From Streptomyces sp. NBC_01351 (GTDB lineage: Bacteria > Actinomycetota > Actinomycetes > Streptomycetales > Streptomycetaceae), in assembly GCF_036237315.1 (NCBI RefSeq), contig NZ_CP108358.1, positions 124,001-188,000 of the forward strand: a stretch of DNA of 64,000 nucleotides. The letters run 5' to 3'. The position numbers were made by a program, and so were the translations under genes. The notes below the pieces were generated by a model that saw only the letters and a program-made list of their open reading frames with translations, was not told where the DNA came from and did not search any database. This document shows positions 34,228 to 42,540 of the stretch, in pieces; position 1 is the first letter of the stretch, and each line of letters starts with the position of its first letter.

Positions 34228-35287
34228 GGGCCACCGCCAGGGTGCGGGGGGCGGTCGGGGTGCGGGGGGCGGTCGGGGCGGCGGCCGCGAGGCGCTGTGC
34301 CAGTGCGTGGGCCGCGCCGGAGCGGACCGCTTCCTCGGCGAGCGAGACCGCGGAGGCCCAGTCCCGGCGGGTGCCGGAGGCCACCACCAGGGCGGCCGCG
34401 CCGAGGCAGACCGTCCGGGTGGCGACCCTGCCGGCCGTGCCGGAGAGCACGGAGAGGAAGTGGTCGACGGCCGCGGCGGGTTCGGCGGCCGGTCGCAGGT
34501 CGCCGAAGGAGCCGTCGCCCGGGGTGAGTTCGCCCGGCCGGATGATCCGGGTCAGAGAGCGGGCTCCGTGGACGGTGTTGGTGGCGAAGGGGAGCAGTTC
34601 GTCCGCGCCCGTGTCGTTCGTGGTCAGCCAGATGCGGCGGGTGGTGGTGGTCGCGGCGAGCTCCCGCAGGGTGTCGATCGGAGCGGCCGCCGAGACCCCG
34701 GTGACCTGGGCGGCCACCGGCAGGTCGGCGAGGAAGGGGCCCAGGGCGTTCAGGAACCGGCCGAAGGGCTTCATGCTCAGCGGGGCCACGGTCCGTGCCA
34801 GCCGGGTCAGCTGCGCCGGGTAGACGAAGGGCCCGGCGAAGGCGATCCCGTGTGCGGCGAGGGTGTCCTCGGTCTGGGCGTAGGAGGAGGTGAGACGGAC
34901 ACCGAGCCGTTCCAGCAGGTCGACGGAGCCGAGCGAGCTGGTGTAGGCCCGGGAGCCGGTTTTGACGACCTTGACCCCGGCGGCCGCGGCGACGAACGCC
35001 GAGGCGGTGGAGATGTTGAACGTCTTGGGCCCGCCGCCGGTGCCGACGACGTTCACGGTGCCCTCCCAGGGGGTGGTCACCGGGCCCGCCGGCCGGCGCT
35101 CGGCGAGCGAGTCCAGCAGGTGGCGCAGGGTCTGGTGGTCGGGGAGCCGGCTGCTCAGGGAGGCCAGCAGGGCGAGGACCTCGGCCTTGTCGAGGCTGCC
35201 TGCGCCCAGCTGGTCCCACCAGGACCGCCAGGTCTCGCGGCCGACGGGAGCTTGCTGCTCCAGCAGGCCTGTGAGTGCGTCGTGCAC
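34220..35287 (-). CDS. trpD: anthranilate phosphoribosyltransferase homologue with altered substrate motif (TrpD)
   Basis: A 355-residue TrpD-fold protein. The PRPP loop reads GTGGGPKTFNISTASAF (usual GTGGDG) and the anthranilate-site motif KHGNRS is changed to KTGSRA (residues 109-114), losing the His and Asn that contact anthranilate. The acidic pair DE is kept (TGADELLPF). It probably transfers phosphoribose from PRPP to an arylamine other than plain anthranilate, or binds it differently. No anthranilate synthase is encoded nearby. The C-terminus carries a TAPRTPTAPRTL repeat. Confidence 0.82.
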   Translation of the reverse strand: MHDALTGLLEQQAPVGRETWRSWWDQLGAGSLDKAEVLALLASLSSRLPDHQTLRHLLDSLAERRPAGPVTTPWEGTVNVVGTGGGPKTFNISTASAFVAAAAGVKVVKTGSRAYTSSLGSVDLLERLGVRLTSSYAQTEDTLAAHGIAFAGPFVYPAQLTRLARTVAPLSMKPFGRFLNALGPFLADLPVAAQVTGVSAAAPIDTLRELAATTTTRRIWLTTNDTGADELLPFATNTVHGARSLTRIIRPGELTPGDGSFGDLRPAAEPAAAVDHFLSVLSGTAGRVATRTVCLGAAALVVASGTRRDWASAVSLAEEAVRSGAAHALAQRLAAAAPTAPRTPTAPRTLAVARA

Positions 35288-35337
35288 GGTCGGTCTCCGT
35301 CTCGTCTCCGTCGGGGTGCGGTGCCTAAGTGGTTGGC

Positions 35338-35595
35338 TTAAGCGGTGGCCGTGGCGCGGGCCTGGGTGATGAAGGTGTCGATCGACTCGACGCTGCGGAA
35401 GTTGTTGGGGTCCAGGTCCTCGTCGCCGATGGCGAGCTCGAAGCGGTCCTCGACCCAGGCGATCAGCTTCAGGACGCCCAGGCTGTCGATGACCCCGTCG
35501 TTGAGCAGGTCGTGGTCGACCGCGAGCTCGGAGGCCGGGGTGCCGGGGAGGAACTCGGTGATGACGAAGTTCTTGATGGTGTCGACGTTGCTCAT
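35338..35595 (-). CDS. discrete peptidyl carrier protein
   Basis: An 85-residue carrier with the phosphopantetheine Ser in LLNDGVIDSLGVLKLIAWVE (Ser38 area). The context IDSLG.LKL and the NFRSVESID ending match PltL/RedO-type PCPs. ATG at 35595 overlaps the adenylation stop (ATGA). It would hold the amino acid activated by the upstream ligase while the acyl-CoA dehydrogenase-fold enzyme oxidises it. Confidence 0.9.
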   Translation of the reverse strand: MSNVDTIKNFVITEFLPGTPASELAVDHDLLNDGVIDSLGVLKLIAWVEDRFELAIGDEDLDPNNFRSVESIDTFITQARATATA

Positions 35596-37178
35596 GACGG
35601 GATTCCTTCGGCGAGAGGTGTGGCTACGGGTGTGGTGGCTACGGCTGCGGTGGTGGTGAGGGTCAGCCGGTCGAGCCGGTCGAGCGCCTTGCGGTCGACC
35701 TTTCCGGTGGCCGTCTTCGGCAACGGCGCTTCGATCACGGTGAGTTGGTGGGGTACGGCGGCCCTGGGCAGGTGCCGGGCGCAGTGCGTGCGCAGCTGCA
35801 GGCCGGTCAGGGTGGATCCGGGGACCCGCTGGACGCCGGCGACGAGCCGCTTGCCGGCGATCGGGTCGGGCAGGGCGGCGACGCCCGCCTCCAGGACCTC
35901 GGGGTGTTCCTGCAGGACCCGTTCGATCTCGGCGGTGTTGACGGCGACCCCGCGCACCTTGACCTGGAAGTCGGTGCGCCCGGTCAGGTGCAGGGTGCCG
36001 GCGGCGTCGCGCCGTACGAGGTCTCCGGTGCGGAACCAGCGGCGGTCGTCGAGGCCGAGCGGGTGGGCGGTGAACTTGTCGGCGTGCCGGGTCCGGTCGA
36101 GGTAGCCGCGGGTCTGGAAGGGCGTGGAGACGAAGAGCTCTCCGCTGCCGGGGCCTTCGACGGGGGTGAGGGTGTCGGGGTCGAGGACGAGGGCGCGTAC
36201 GCCGGGCAGCGGGCGGCCGATGGGGACGGGCGGGAAGGAGGTGGCCGATGTGTCGACCTCGTGGATGAAGCTGTCGTTGGTCTCCGTGCAGCCGTAGATG
36301 TTGTGGATGCGGGCCTTCGGGAAGAGGGCGGGCAGCGCGGCGTAGGTGCGGTCGGGGATGGCGTCGCCGGTGAACATCACGTGCTCGACGCCGGGGAAGA
36401 GGTCGCCGGTCTTGGCGGCGGCGTCCTGGAGGAGCCCGAAGGCCATCGGGACGGCCTGCACCACGTGCACTCCGTGGCGTTGGACCAGGTCGGTCAGGTG
36501 GCGGCCGTGTGCGGCCAGGGCCGGGTCGACGAGGATCACGCGTCCGCCGCGGGCGAGGGTGGTCCAGACGTCGAGGAGGCAGAGGTCGAAGTTGAGGGGG
36601 GCGTAGTTGAGGACGGTCCGGTCGGGGCCGATCTCGAAGGCGTTGCCGGCCCACCGGGTGAACCGGTCCACGGCGTCCAGGGCGATCGGGACGATCTTCG
36701 GCAGGCTGGTGGAGCCGGAGGTGGTGAGCATGAGGGCCACGTCGGCGGCCTCGTCGGCGGGCAGCGGCTGGGCGGCGACGTCCGGGTTGGGTGCGACCCG
36801 GGCGCTCTCGCCGCCGGGGGCGAGGACGTGGGCGCAGCCGGCCTGGGCGAAGAGATCGGCGAGCAGGGTGTCGGCGAGGGCGGGGGACGGGAGCAGCACC
36901 GGCCGGCGGGCCAGCAGGCATCCGAGTACGAGGGCCACGGCGGCCGGGGACTTGTCGGCGAGGACGCCGACCGGGACCCCGGGGGCGAGCGCGAGCTGCG
37001 CGAGGCGGTCCCGTTCCTCCCCGGCGAGCTCGTACAGCTCCCGGTAGGTGGTCTCGTCCCCGTTGAAGACGAGCGCGGTGGCGTGGGGGCGGTCTCGGAC
37101 CTGGGTCAGGAAGCCGCCGAGGAGGCCGAGTTCGACGACCGGGGTGACGGGGATGCCCGGGCCGGGGGTGGTGGTCAC
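35592..37178 (-). CDS. stand-alone amino-acid adenylation enzyme
   Basis: A 528-residue NRPS-type A domain. A3 TTSGSTSLPKIVPI, A4 region NFDLCLLDVW (with the Asp that binds the alpha-amino group), A5 NIYGCTETNDSF, A7 RWFRTGDLV, A8 GRTDFQVKVRGVAVNTAEIE and A10 PKTATGKVDRKAL. It lacks condensation and carrier domains. Together with the PCP and acyl-CoA dehydrogenase-fold gene in the same operon it most probably activates L-proline for pyrrole-2-carboxylate formation; the substrate is inferred from context. Confidence 0.88.
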   Translation of the reverse strand: MTTTPGPGIPVTPVVELGLLGGFLTQVRDRPHATALVFNGDETTYRELYELAGEERDRLAQLALAPGVPVGVLADKSPAAVALVLGCLLARRPVLLPSPALADTLLADLFAQAGCAHVLAPGGESARVAPNPDVAAQPLPADEAADVALMLTTSGSTSLPKIVPIALDAVDRFTRWAGNAFEIGPDRTVLNYAPLNFDLCLLDVWTTLARGGRVILVDPALAAHGRHLTDLVQRHGVHVVQAVPMAFGLLQDAAAKTGDLFPGVEHVMFTGDAIPDRTYAALPALFPKARIHNIYGCTETNDSFIHEVDTSATSFPPVPIGRPLPGVRALVLDPDTLTPVEGPGSGELFVSTPFQTRGYLDRTRHADKFTAHPLGLDDRRWFRTGDLVRRDAAGTLHLTGRTDFQVKVRGVAVNTAEIERVLQEHPEVLEAGVAALPDPIAGKRLVAGVQRVPGSTLTGLQLRTHCARHLPRAAVPHQLTVIEAPLPKTATGKVDRKALDRLDRLTLTTTAAVATTPVATPLAEGIPS

Positions 37179-38032
37179 GGCTGCTCACCCGCCTCCGGCG
37201 CGGTCGGCTGCGCGAACTCGATCCAGCCGCTCTTGACGGCCGCGCCCTTCGGCGTCTTGCAGGTGAAGCGGACGATGCGGGCCTCGGCGTCGGGCTGCAG
37301 GACGACCTCCAGCGGGATGCCGGGCGGCACCGGGGCCGAGAAGCGGCAGCCGAGGCCGCGCACCTTGGCGGAGTCGCCGCCCGCGAAGCGGTCCACGGCC
37401 TCCTCCACCGCGAGGGCGACGACGCTCATGCCGTGCGCGATGACGGTGTCGAAGCCGGCCCCGCGGGCCGCCTGCTCGTCGAGGTGGATGGGGTTGAGGT
37501 CGCCGGAGGCGTGGGCGTACGTACTGATCCAGTCGGTGGTCAGCTCGTGCACCGCGGTCTGCGGCTCGCCGGCCCCGAGCGGGGTCGGGGCGGCGGGGCC
37601 GCCCGCGATGTCGCCGAACGGCTCCAGCAGGGTCGCGCCCACCAGCAGGGCGGAGATGACCAGTTCCGCGAAGGGTTCCGCGCCGTCCTCGCCGGTGAGC
37701 CGGACCCGCAGCGCGATCCGGGCGCCGCGCGGCTCCTTGCGGATGCCGAGCACGTCGAGCCGTACGGTCACCTCCTCGCCGGGGCGGACCGGGCGGACGG
37801 TGCGGATGTCCTGGCCGAGGTGGACCACGGACACCGGGCCGGGCTCGGCCTCGGTCAGTGCGGCGACGGTCTGCTCGGCCACCGTGTGGGCGAGGACGAA
37901 GGTGTGGACGGGCGAGGCCTGGCCGGGCCGGGCGGTGGTCAGCCCGCGCCGGGCGGCACCGCGGTAGTCGGTGATCTCGGGCTCGGTGACGGTGAGCGTG
38001 CGGACCGGGGAGGGCAGCGACAGGAGCGTCAT
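37175..38032 (-). CDS. MaoC-like double hot-dog dehydratase
   Basis: A 285-residue protein with two hot-dog domains. The C-terminal half has the hydratase motif ISTYAHASGDLNPIHLDEQA (Asp and His), followed by GFDTVIAHGMSVVALA. MaoC enzymes dehydrate 3-hydroxyacyl thioesters or act in reverse. Start and stop both overlap neighbours (ATGA), tying it to the KS and the adenylation enzyme. Confidence 0.85.
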   Translation of the reverse strand: MTLLSLPSPVRTLTVTEPEITDYRGAARRGLTTARPGQASPVHTFVLAHTVAEQTVAALTEAEPGPVSVVHLGQDIRTVRPVRPGEEVTVRLDVLGIRKEPRGARIALRVRLTGEDGAEPFAELVISALLVGATLLEPFGDIAGGPAAPTPLGAGEPQTAVHELTTDWISTYAHASGDLNPIHLDEQAARGAGFDTVIAHGMSVVALAVEEAVDRFAGGDSAKVRGLGCRFSAPVPPGIPLEVVLQPDAEARIVRFTCKTPKGAAVKSGWIEFAQPTAPEAGEQP

Positions 38033-39282
38033 ACCGGCGTCACCACCACTGAGGAGTTGTGCCCGCCGAACCCGAAGGAGTTCGTGATCGCGGGTCCCGG
38101 GGGCACGGCGCGCGGTGCGCCGTGGACGACGTCGATGTCCATTCCTGGCTCCAGCTGTTCGTGGTTGGCGGTGGGAGGCACCTCGCAGTGCCGCATGGCC
38201 TGCACGGTGGCGATGAGTTCGACGGCGCCGGCGGCGCCGATGAGGTGGCCGATGACCGACTTGGGGGCGGTGACGGGCGGCTGGGCGGTGCCGAACACCT
38301 TCCTGAGCGCTGCCGCCTCGGACCGGTCGTTGTGCGGGGTCGAGGTGCCGTGCGCGTTGACGTGCACGATGTCGGAGGGGTCGAGGCCGGCGTCGGCGAT
38401 GGCACCGGCCATGGCGGCCGCGGCTCCCGCGCCGTCGGGCAGCGGCATCGCGAGGTGGTGGGCGTCGGCGGTGGCTGCGTACCCGGCGACCAGCCCGTAC
38501 GTCTTCGCGCCGCGGGCGGTCGCGTCCTCCAGCCGTTCCAGTACGACGAACCCGGCGCCCTCGCCCATCACGAAGCCGTCGCGGTCCTTGTCGAAGGGGC
38601 GCGAGGCGCGCTCCGGGTCGTCGTTGCGGAAGGAGACCGCGTTGAGGTTGCCGAAGCCGGCCAGCGTGACCGGGGTGAGCGTGTGTTCGGCGCCGCCGGC
38701 GATGACGAGGTCGGCGCGGCCGGTCTGCAGGAGCATCAGGGCGTGTCCGATGGCGTCGGCGCCGCTGGCGCAGGTGTTGGCCACGGTGAGGGCGGGGCCC
38801 GTCCAGCCGAGCCGGATGGCGATGTGCGCGGCGGCCGCGTTGGGCATCGTCATCAGCGGCATCAGCGGGTTGACCTTGGCGGGGCCGCCTTCGGTGAAGT
38901 GGGCGGACTCCAGGTCGCTGGTGGCCCGCCCGCCGACGGCGTTGCCGACGACGATGGCGGTGCGCCCGGCTTCGGCGGTGGGCGATCCCGCGTCACGGTG
39001 GGCGGCGAGGGCCGCGGCCGTTCCGTAGTGGGCGAAGGGGTCCATCCGGCGGGCTTCCTTGGCGGGGACGAGCCCGGCGAGCCCGTCGAGGCCGCGGACC
39101 CGGCAGCCGATCTTGACCCGGTGCCGGCTGAGGTCGAAGTGGGTGAGCTCGGCGGCGGTGGACCGGCCGGCTCGCAGCGTCTGCCACAGCTCGTCCGGGG
39201 TGCACCCGCCGGGGGTGACCACGCCCATGCCGGTGATGGCTACGGGCGGCCGCGCCGAACTGCCCCTGGACGATCCAGGCAT
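38029..39282 (-). CDS. FabF-type ketosynthase
   Basis: A 417-residue ketosynthase with a complete active site: Cys171 in ANTCASGADAIGHA, His in NAHGTSTPHND, and KSVIGHLIGAAGAVEL. It catalyses decarboxylative condensation of an acyl thioester with malonyl-ACP. In prodigiosin-type pathways a KS of this kind extends pyrrolyl-2-carboxyl-PCP before an alpha-oxoamine synthase acts; the same gene pair is adjacent here. Confidence 0.9.
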   Translation of the reverse strand: MPGSSRGSSARPPVAITGMGVVTPGGCTPDELWQTLRAGRSTAAELTHFDLSRHRVKIGCRVRGLDGLAGLVPAKEARRMDPFAHYGTAAALAAHRDAGSPTAEAGRTAIVVGNAVGGRATSDLESAHFTEGGPAKVNPLMPLMTMPNAAAAHIAIRLGWTGPALTVANTCASGADAIGHALMLLQTGRADLVIAGGAEHTLTPVTLAGFGNLNAVSFRNDDPERASRPFDKDRDGFVMGEGAGFVVLERLEDATARGAKTYGLVAGYAATADAHHLAMPLPDGAGAAAAMAGAIADAGLDPSDIVHVNAHGTSTPHNDRSEAAALRKVFGTAQPPVTAPKSVIGHLIGAAGAVELIATVQAMRHCEVPPTANHEQLEPGMDIDVVHGAPRAVPPGPAITNSFGFGGHNSSVVVTPV

Positions 39283-39324
39283 GTCTGCTCCCTTAAGGCG
39301 TGTGTGCGGTCGTCGTGAGGGCGG

Positions 39325-40536
39325 TCAGATGATCCGGCACTCGCGCGCCGACTTGATGAAGGCCTCCGCGGCGAAGTCGAGGTCGGCCTCGGTGTGGGCG
39401 GCGGTGATGGCGATGCGCAGCCGGGCCAGGTCGTTGGGGACGGCCGGGGTGACCACGGGGAGGCCGATGACGCCGTTCTTGCGGGCGACGGTCGCTAGGT
39501 CGTAGGCGGCCACGTCGGATCCGGCGATGACGGGGACGACGGCGGTCTCGCTGTCGACGGTGCTGATGCCGGCCTCGTTGAGGGCGTCGCGGAAGCGCGC
39601 GGACTGCTTCTGGATGAACTCCACCCGCCACGGCTCGCGCTGCAGGATCCGCAGGGACTCCAGGGCCGCGCCGGTCTGGGCTCCGCCGAGGGCCGCGGAG
39701 AAGAGGAAGGGACGGGCCGCGTAGCGCAGGTGGTGGATGAACTCGGCGGAGCCGGCGACCCAGCCGCCCATGGAGGGGATGGCCTTGGAGAGGGTGCCGA
39801 GCTTGACGTCGACCTTCACCTCGTAGTTGAAGTGCTCCTCGATGCCCTTGCCGGTGGCGCCGATGACGCCGAGCGCGTGGGCCTCGTCGACCATCAGCAG
39901 CGCGTTGTGGGCGTCGCAGACCTTGCGCAGGTCGACCAGGGGGGCGATGTCGCCGTCCATGGAGTAGACGCTGTCGACGATGACCAGGCGGACCCCGGTG
40001 TCGGGGGCGGCGGAGAGGCGGCGCTCCAGGTGGGCGACGTCGTTGTGGCGGAAGCGGGTGACGGTGGCGCCGGAGAGCTTGCAGCCGTCGACGATGCTGG
40101 CGTGGTCGTACTTGTCGATGAAGACGGTGTCGCCGGGGCCGACGATCGCGCCGACGGTGCCGGTGTTCGCGGCGTAGCCGGAGCCGAAGACCAGGGCCTT
40201 CTCACGGCCGGCGACCTTGGCGACCTCGGCCTCCAGTTCCTCGTGCAGGGGGGTCGTGCCGGCCAGGGCCCGCACTCCGTGGTTGCCGGTGCCGTAGAGG
40301 TCGACGGCGGCCTTGGCGGCGGCGACGACGCGCTCGTCGCCGGCGAGACCGAGGTAGGAGTAGCCGGACATCATCAGCAGCCGGCGGCCGTCCTGGTCGG
40401 CGTACGCGGAGTCCCGCTCGGCCGTGTACGCGACGAAGCTGTTCTTCCGGTTGGGTTCGTATTCCAGCGACCGGACACGGTCACGGAAATACGCCAGCTT
40501 CGGCTCCAAGCGCTTCCAGGCAGCGGATGAGTTCAC
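39325..40536 (-). CDS. alpha-oxoamine synthase (AONS/ALAS family)
   Basis: A 403-residue PLP enzyme. Motifs: SYSYLGL-type start (MSGYSYLGLAGDERV), GTGNHGVRALAGTTPLHEEL, VDEAHALGVIG, and the Schiff-base Lys in LGTLSKAIPSMGGWVAGS. It joins an amino acid to an acyl thioester with loss of CO2, giving an alpha-amino-ketone. It lacks the fused carrier domains of PigH/RedN, so a discrete ACP (for example at 43535-43789) must deliver the acyl group. First gene of a 12-gene minus-strand operon. Confidence 0.9.
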   Translation of the reverse strand: MNSSAAWKRLEPKLAYFRDRVRSLEYEPNRKNSFVAYTAERDSAYADQDGRRLLMMSGYSYLGLAGDERVVAAAKAAVDLYGTGNHGVRALAGTTPLHEELEAEVAKVAGREKALVFGSGYAANTGTVGAIVGPGDTVFIDKYDHASIVDGCKLSGATVTRFRHNDVAHLERRLSAAPDTGVRLVIVDSVYSMDGDIAPLVDLRKVCDAHNALLMVDEAHALGVIGATGKGIEEHFNYEVKVDVKLGTLSKAIPSMGGWVAGSAEFIHHLRYAARPFLFSAALGGAQTGAALESLRILQREPWRVEFIQKQSARFRDALNEAGISTVDSETAVVPVIAGSDVAAYDLATVARKNGVIGLPVVTPAVPNDLARLRIAITAAHTEADLDFAAEAFIKSARECRII

Positions 40537-40732
40537 GTGCTTCTCCTCGTCGCGATCGTCCGGCGGACCCGGAACTCCATCGACGCTCCGCCGTTTTTCC
40601 GGCGGGGCTCTAGTGGAATTCCATTAAGGCTCGTGGGGCGCAAGAGCGACGCAAGAGCAGCCCGCCGCTATTCTCTGAATCGCACGACCTTGGGGGACTC
40701 GGCCGGATGACGACCGTTTCGGAGAGTGCATA

Positions 40733-41632
40733 GTGCTGATCAGACTCGTAGGCCTTGTCACGATCGAGCCGGACGGAGCACCGCCACAACACCTGTCGAG
40801 CGCCCAGGCCCAAGTCGCGTTCGCACGCCTGCTCATGGAGCGGGCCGGGGGCACGGACCGTGACCAACTGGCCGAAACCGTCTGGCCCGAGGGCCTCCCC
40901 GACACCTGGGCTTCCGCGCTGCGCAGCCTCGTGAGCCGGGTGCGCACCTTCGTCACGACGCCCCAGGACCAGCCGGGCGTCACCCCCCTCGTCGCGCAGG
41001 GCGGCCGGTACGTCCTGCGGCTGCCGCAGGACGCGGCCGTGGACGTGGAGTGCGCGGAGGTGGCCGTGACGGAGGCCGCCGAGGCGTACGCGACGGGCTC
41101 CTACGCGGTCGCCCAGCAGCTCGCGGCCGGCGCGGTGTCGAACCTGCGCGGCTCGTTCCTGCCCTCCCACGAGGGCGAATGGGTCGACGCGATGCGCGAG
41201 CAGCTGGAGGAGCTCCGCCTGCGGGCGCTGGAGATCGCGAGCCTGTCCGCCTCCGCCCTGGGCGACGAGCACCACTCCCTGCGCTACGCGGAGGAGGCCG
41301 TCCGCCGGGCCCCGTTCCGGGAGAGCGCCTACCGCTGCCGGATGGCGGCCCACTCGCGGGCCGGCAACCGCGCGGAAGCGCTGCGCAGCTACCAGCAGTT
41401 GCGGGAGGTGCTGGCGGAGGAGCTCGGCATAGACCCCGCGCCGGAGACGGAGGCGGCCTACCTGGAACTGCTGCGCACCCCGGAACCCCGGCCGGCCCCG
41501 CGCACGTGCACCTGCCTGGACCCGGTGCTGATGGGGGTCTTCGAGGTGGACCACCGCGCGTCCGGCCCCCGCTCCTCACCGGCCGGCCACGGCTGCGTCA
41601 CGCACCGGGCGGTGTCCTACCCCGCCGCCTGA
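40733..41632 (+). CDS. SARP-family pathway regulator
   Basis: A 299-residue SARP/BTAD protein. N-terminal winged helix (LVGLVTIEPDG, LAETVWPEGLPDTWASALRS) and a BTAD helical region (LGDEHHSLRYAEEAVRRAPF, EELGIDPAPETEAAYLELL), with a Cys/His-containing tail. GTG at 40733 follows GGAGAG. It is divergent from the oxoamine-synthase operon; the 196-bp gap contains the palindrome TGGAATTCCA at 40614-40623. Unlike the SARP at 13127 it has no TTA codon that I can see. Probably activates the locus around it. Confidence 0.88.
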   Translation: MLIRLVGLVTIEPDGAPPQHLSSAQAQVAFARLLMERAGGTDRDQLAETVWPEGLPDTWASALRSLVSRVRTFVTTPQDQPGVTPLVAQGGRYVLRLPQDAAVDVECAEVAVTEAAEAYATGSYAVAQQLAAGAVSNLRGSFLPSHEGEWVDAMREQLEELRLRALEIASLSASALGDEHHSLRYAEEAVRRAPFRESAYRCRMAAHSRAGNRAEALRSYQQLREVLAEELGIDPAPETEAAYLELLRTPEPRPAPRTCTCLDPVLMGVFEVDHRASGPRSSPAGHGCVTHRAVSYPAA

Positions 41633-41658
41633 TCCGCCCGGTCGGGACGCACGAGGAA

Positions 41659-41689
41659 GCCGCCGCCGCGGGAACTCCGCGGCGGCGGC
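41659..41689. terminator. terminator hairpin after SARP
   Basis: GCCGCCGCCGCGG (41659-41671) pairs with CCGCGGCGGCGGC (41677-41689) with a 5-nt loop, 27 bp past the SARP stop. Confidence 0.8.
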
Positions 41690-41730
41690 CTTCGTACGTC
41701 CGTGTCCGTCCCCCGCGCGCGCACGACGAG

Positions 41731-41768
41731 CGGCCCCGGCCTCCCCGGGGGGAGGGAGGCCGGGGCCG
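41731..41768. terminator. terminator hairpin before convergent FabG gene end
   Basis: A 14-bp perfect stem, CGGCCCCGGCCTCC with GGAGGCCGGGGCCG. It lies 20 bp beyond the stop of the minus-strand reductase and probably ends that transcript. Confidence 0.8.
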
Positions 41769-41787
41769 AGGGGGACGACCGCGGGGG

Positions 41788-42540
41788 TCAGGTGATGGAC
41801 ACCCCGCTGTCGATGCTGATGACCTGGCCCGTCATGCAGTCCTGGTCCAGGAAGAGACCGGCGCTGCGGGCGACCTCTTCGACCGTGACGAAGCGGGGGA
41901 TGGGGGCCTTGTCCTCCATGCCCTCGATCACCCGGTCCGGAAGGGTGTTCGTCATGCCCGTGATCATGAAGCCGGGGGACAGCGCGTTGACCGTCACCCC
42001 GCGCCGGCCGCACTCGGACGCGAGGGTCCGGGTGAAGCCGATCAGACCGGCCTTGGACGCCGAGTACGCCGTCTGCCCGGCGGTCGCGATGATGCCGGAC
42101 GGGGACACGATGTTGATCACCCGGCCCCAGCGCTTCCGCAGCATGTACGGCACCGAGGCGCGGGCCGTGTGGAACGACCCGATGAGGTTGGTCTGGATGA
42201 CCTGCGCCCAGTCCGCCGGGTTCTGCATGGCCATCAGGCTGTCCTTGCGGATGGCCCCGTTGTTGACGAGGACGTCCACCGGGCCGAGCTCCTCGGAGAT
42301 CCGGGCGTAGAGGGCCTGGGTGGCCTCCCAGGACCCGACGTCACCCGTGACCAGCACCGACGGGTTGACCAGTTTCTCGCGGACGGCCTCGGCGGCCTCC
42401 TTGGAGCTGTTGTAGTGGACCGCCACCCGGCAGCCCAGCGCATCCAGCTCCAGCGCCAGGGCCTGGCCGAGGCCGCCCGAGGCGCCGGTCACGAGCGCGA
42501 CCGGGGACTCCGGGCGCTGACCCGCACTGTTCTTGCTCAT
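41788..42540 (-). CDS. FabG-like 3-oxoacyl reductase (SDR)
   Basis: A 250-residue classical short-chain dehydrogenase: NADPH motif VTGASGGLGQAL, NNGA, catalytic Ser in INIVSPSG, and YSASK (Tyr-x-x-x-Lys). LNALSPGFM follows. ATG at 42540 overlaps the KASIII stop (ATGA). It reduces a beta-ketoacyl thioester in the dissociated fatty-acid-like assembly encoded here. Confidence 0.9.
   Translation of the reverse strand: MSKNSAGQRPESPVALVTGASGGLGQALALELDALGCRVAVHYNSSKEAAEAVREKLVNPSVLVTGDVGSWEATQALYARISEELGPVDVLVNNGAIRKDSLMAMQNPADWAQVIQTNLIGSFHTARASVPYMLRKRWGRVINIVSPSGIIATAGQTAYSASKAGLIGFTRTLASECGRRGVTVNALSPGFMITGMTNTLPDRVIEGMEDKAPIPRFVTVEEVARSAGLFLDQDCMTGQVISIDSGVSIT

Noticed and set aside
36346..38032. 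Calling the MaoC-like gene a FabA/FabZ dehydratase
   Set aside because: It has two hot-dog domains and the A-x-S-G-D-x-N-P-x-H motif of MaoC, not the FabZ motif.
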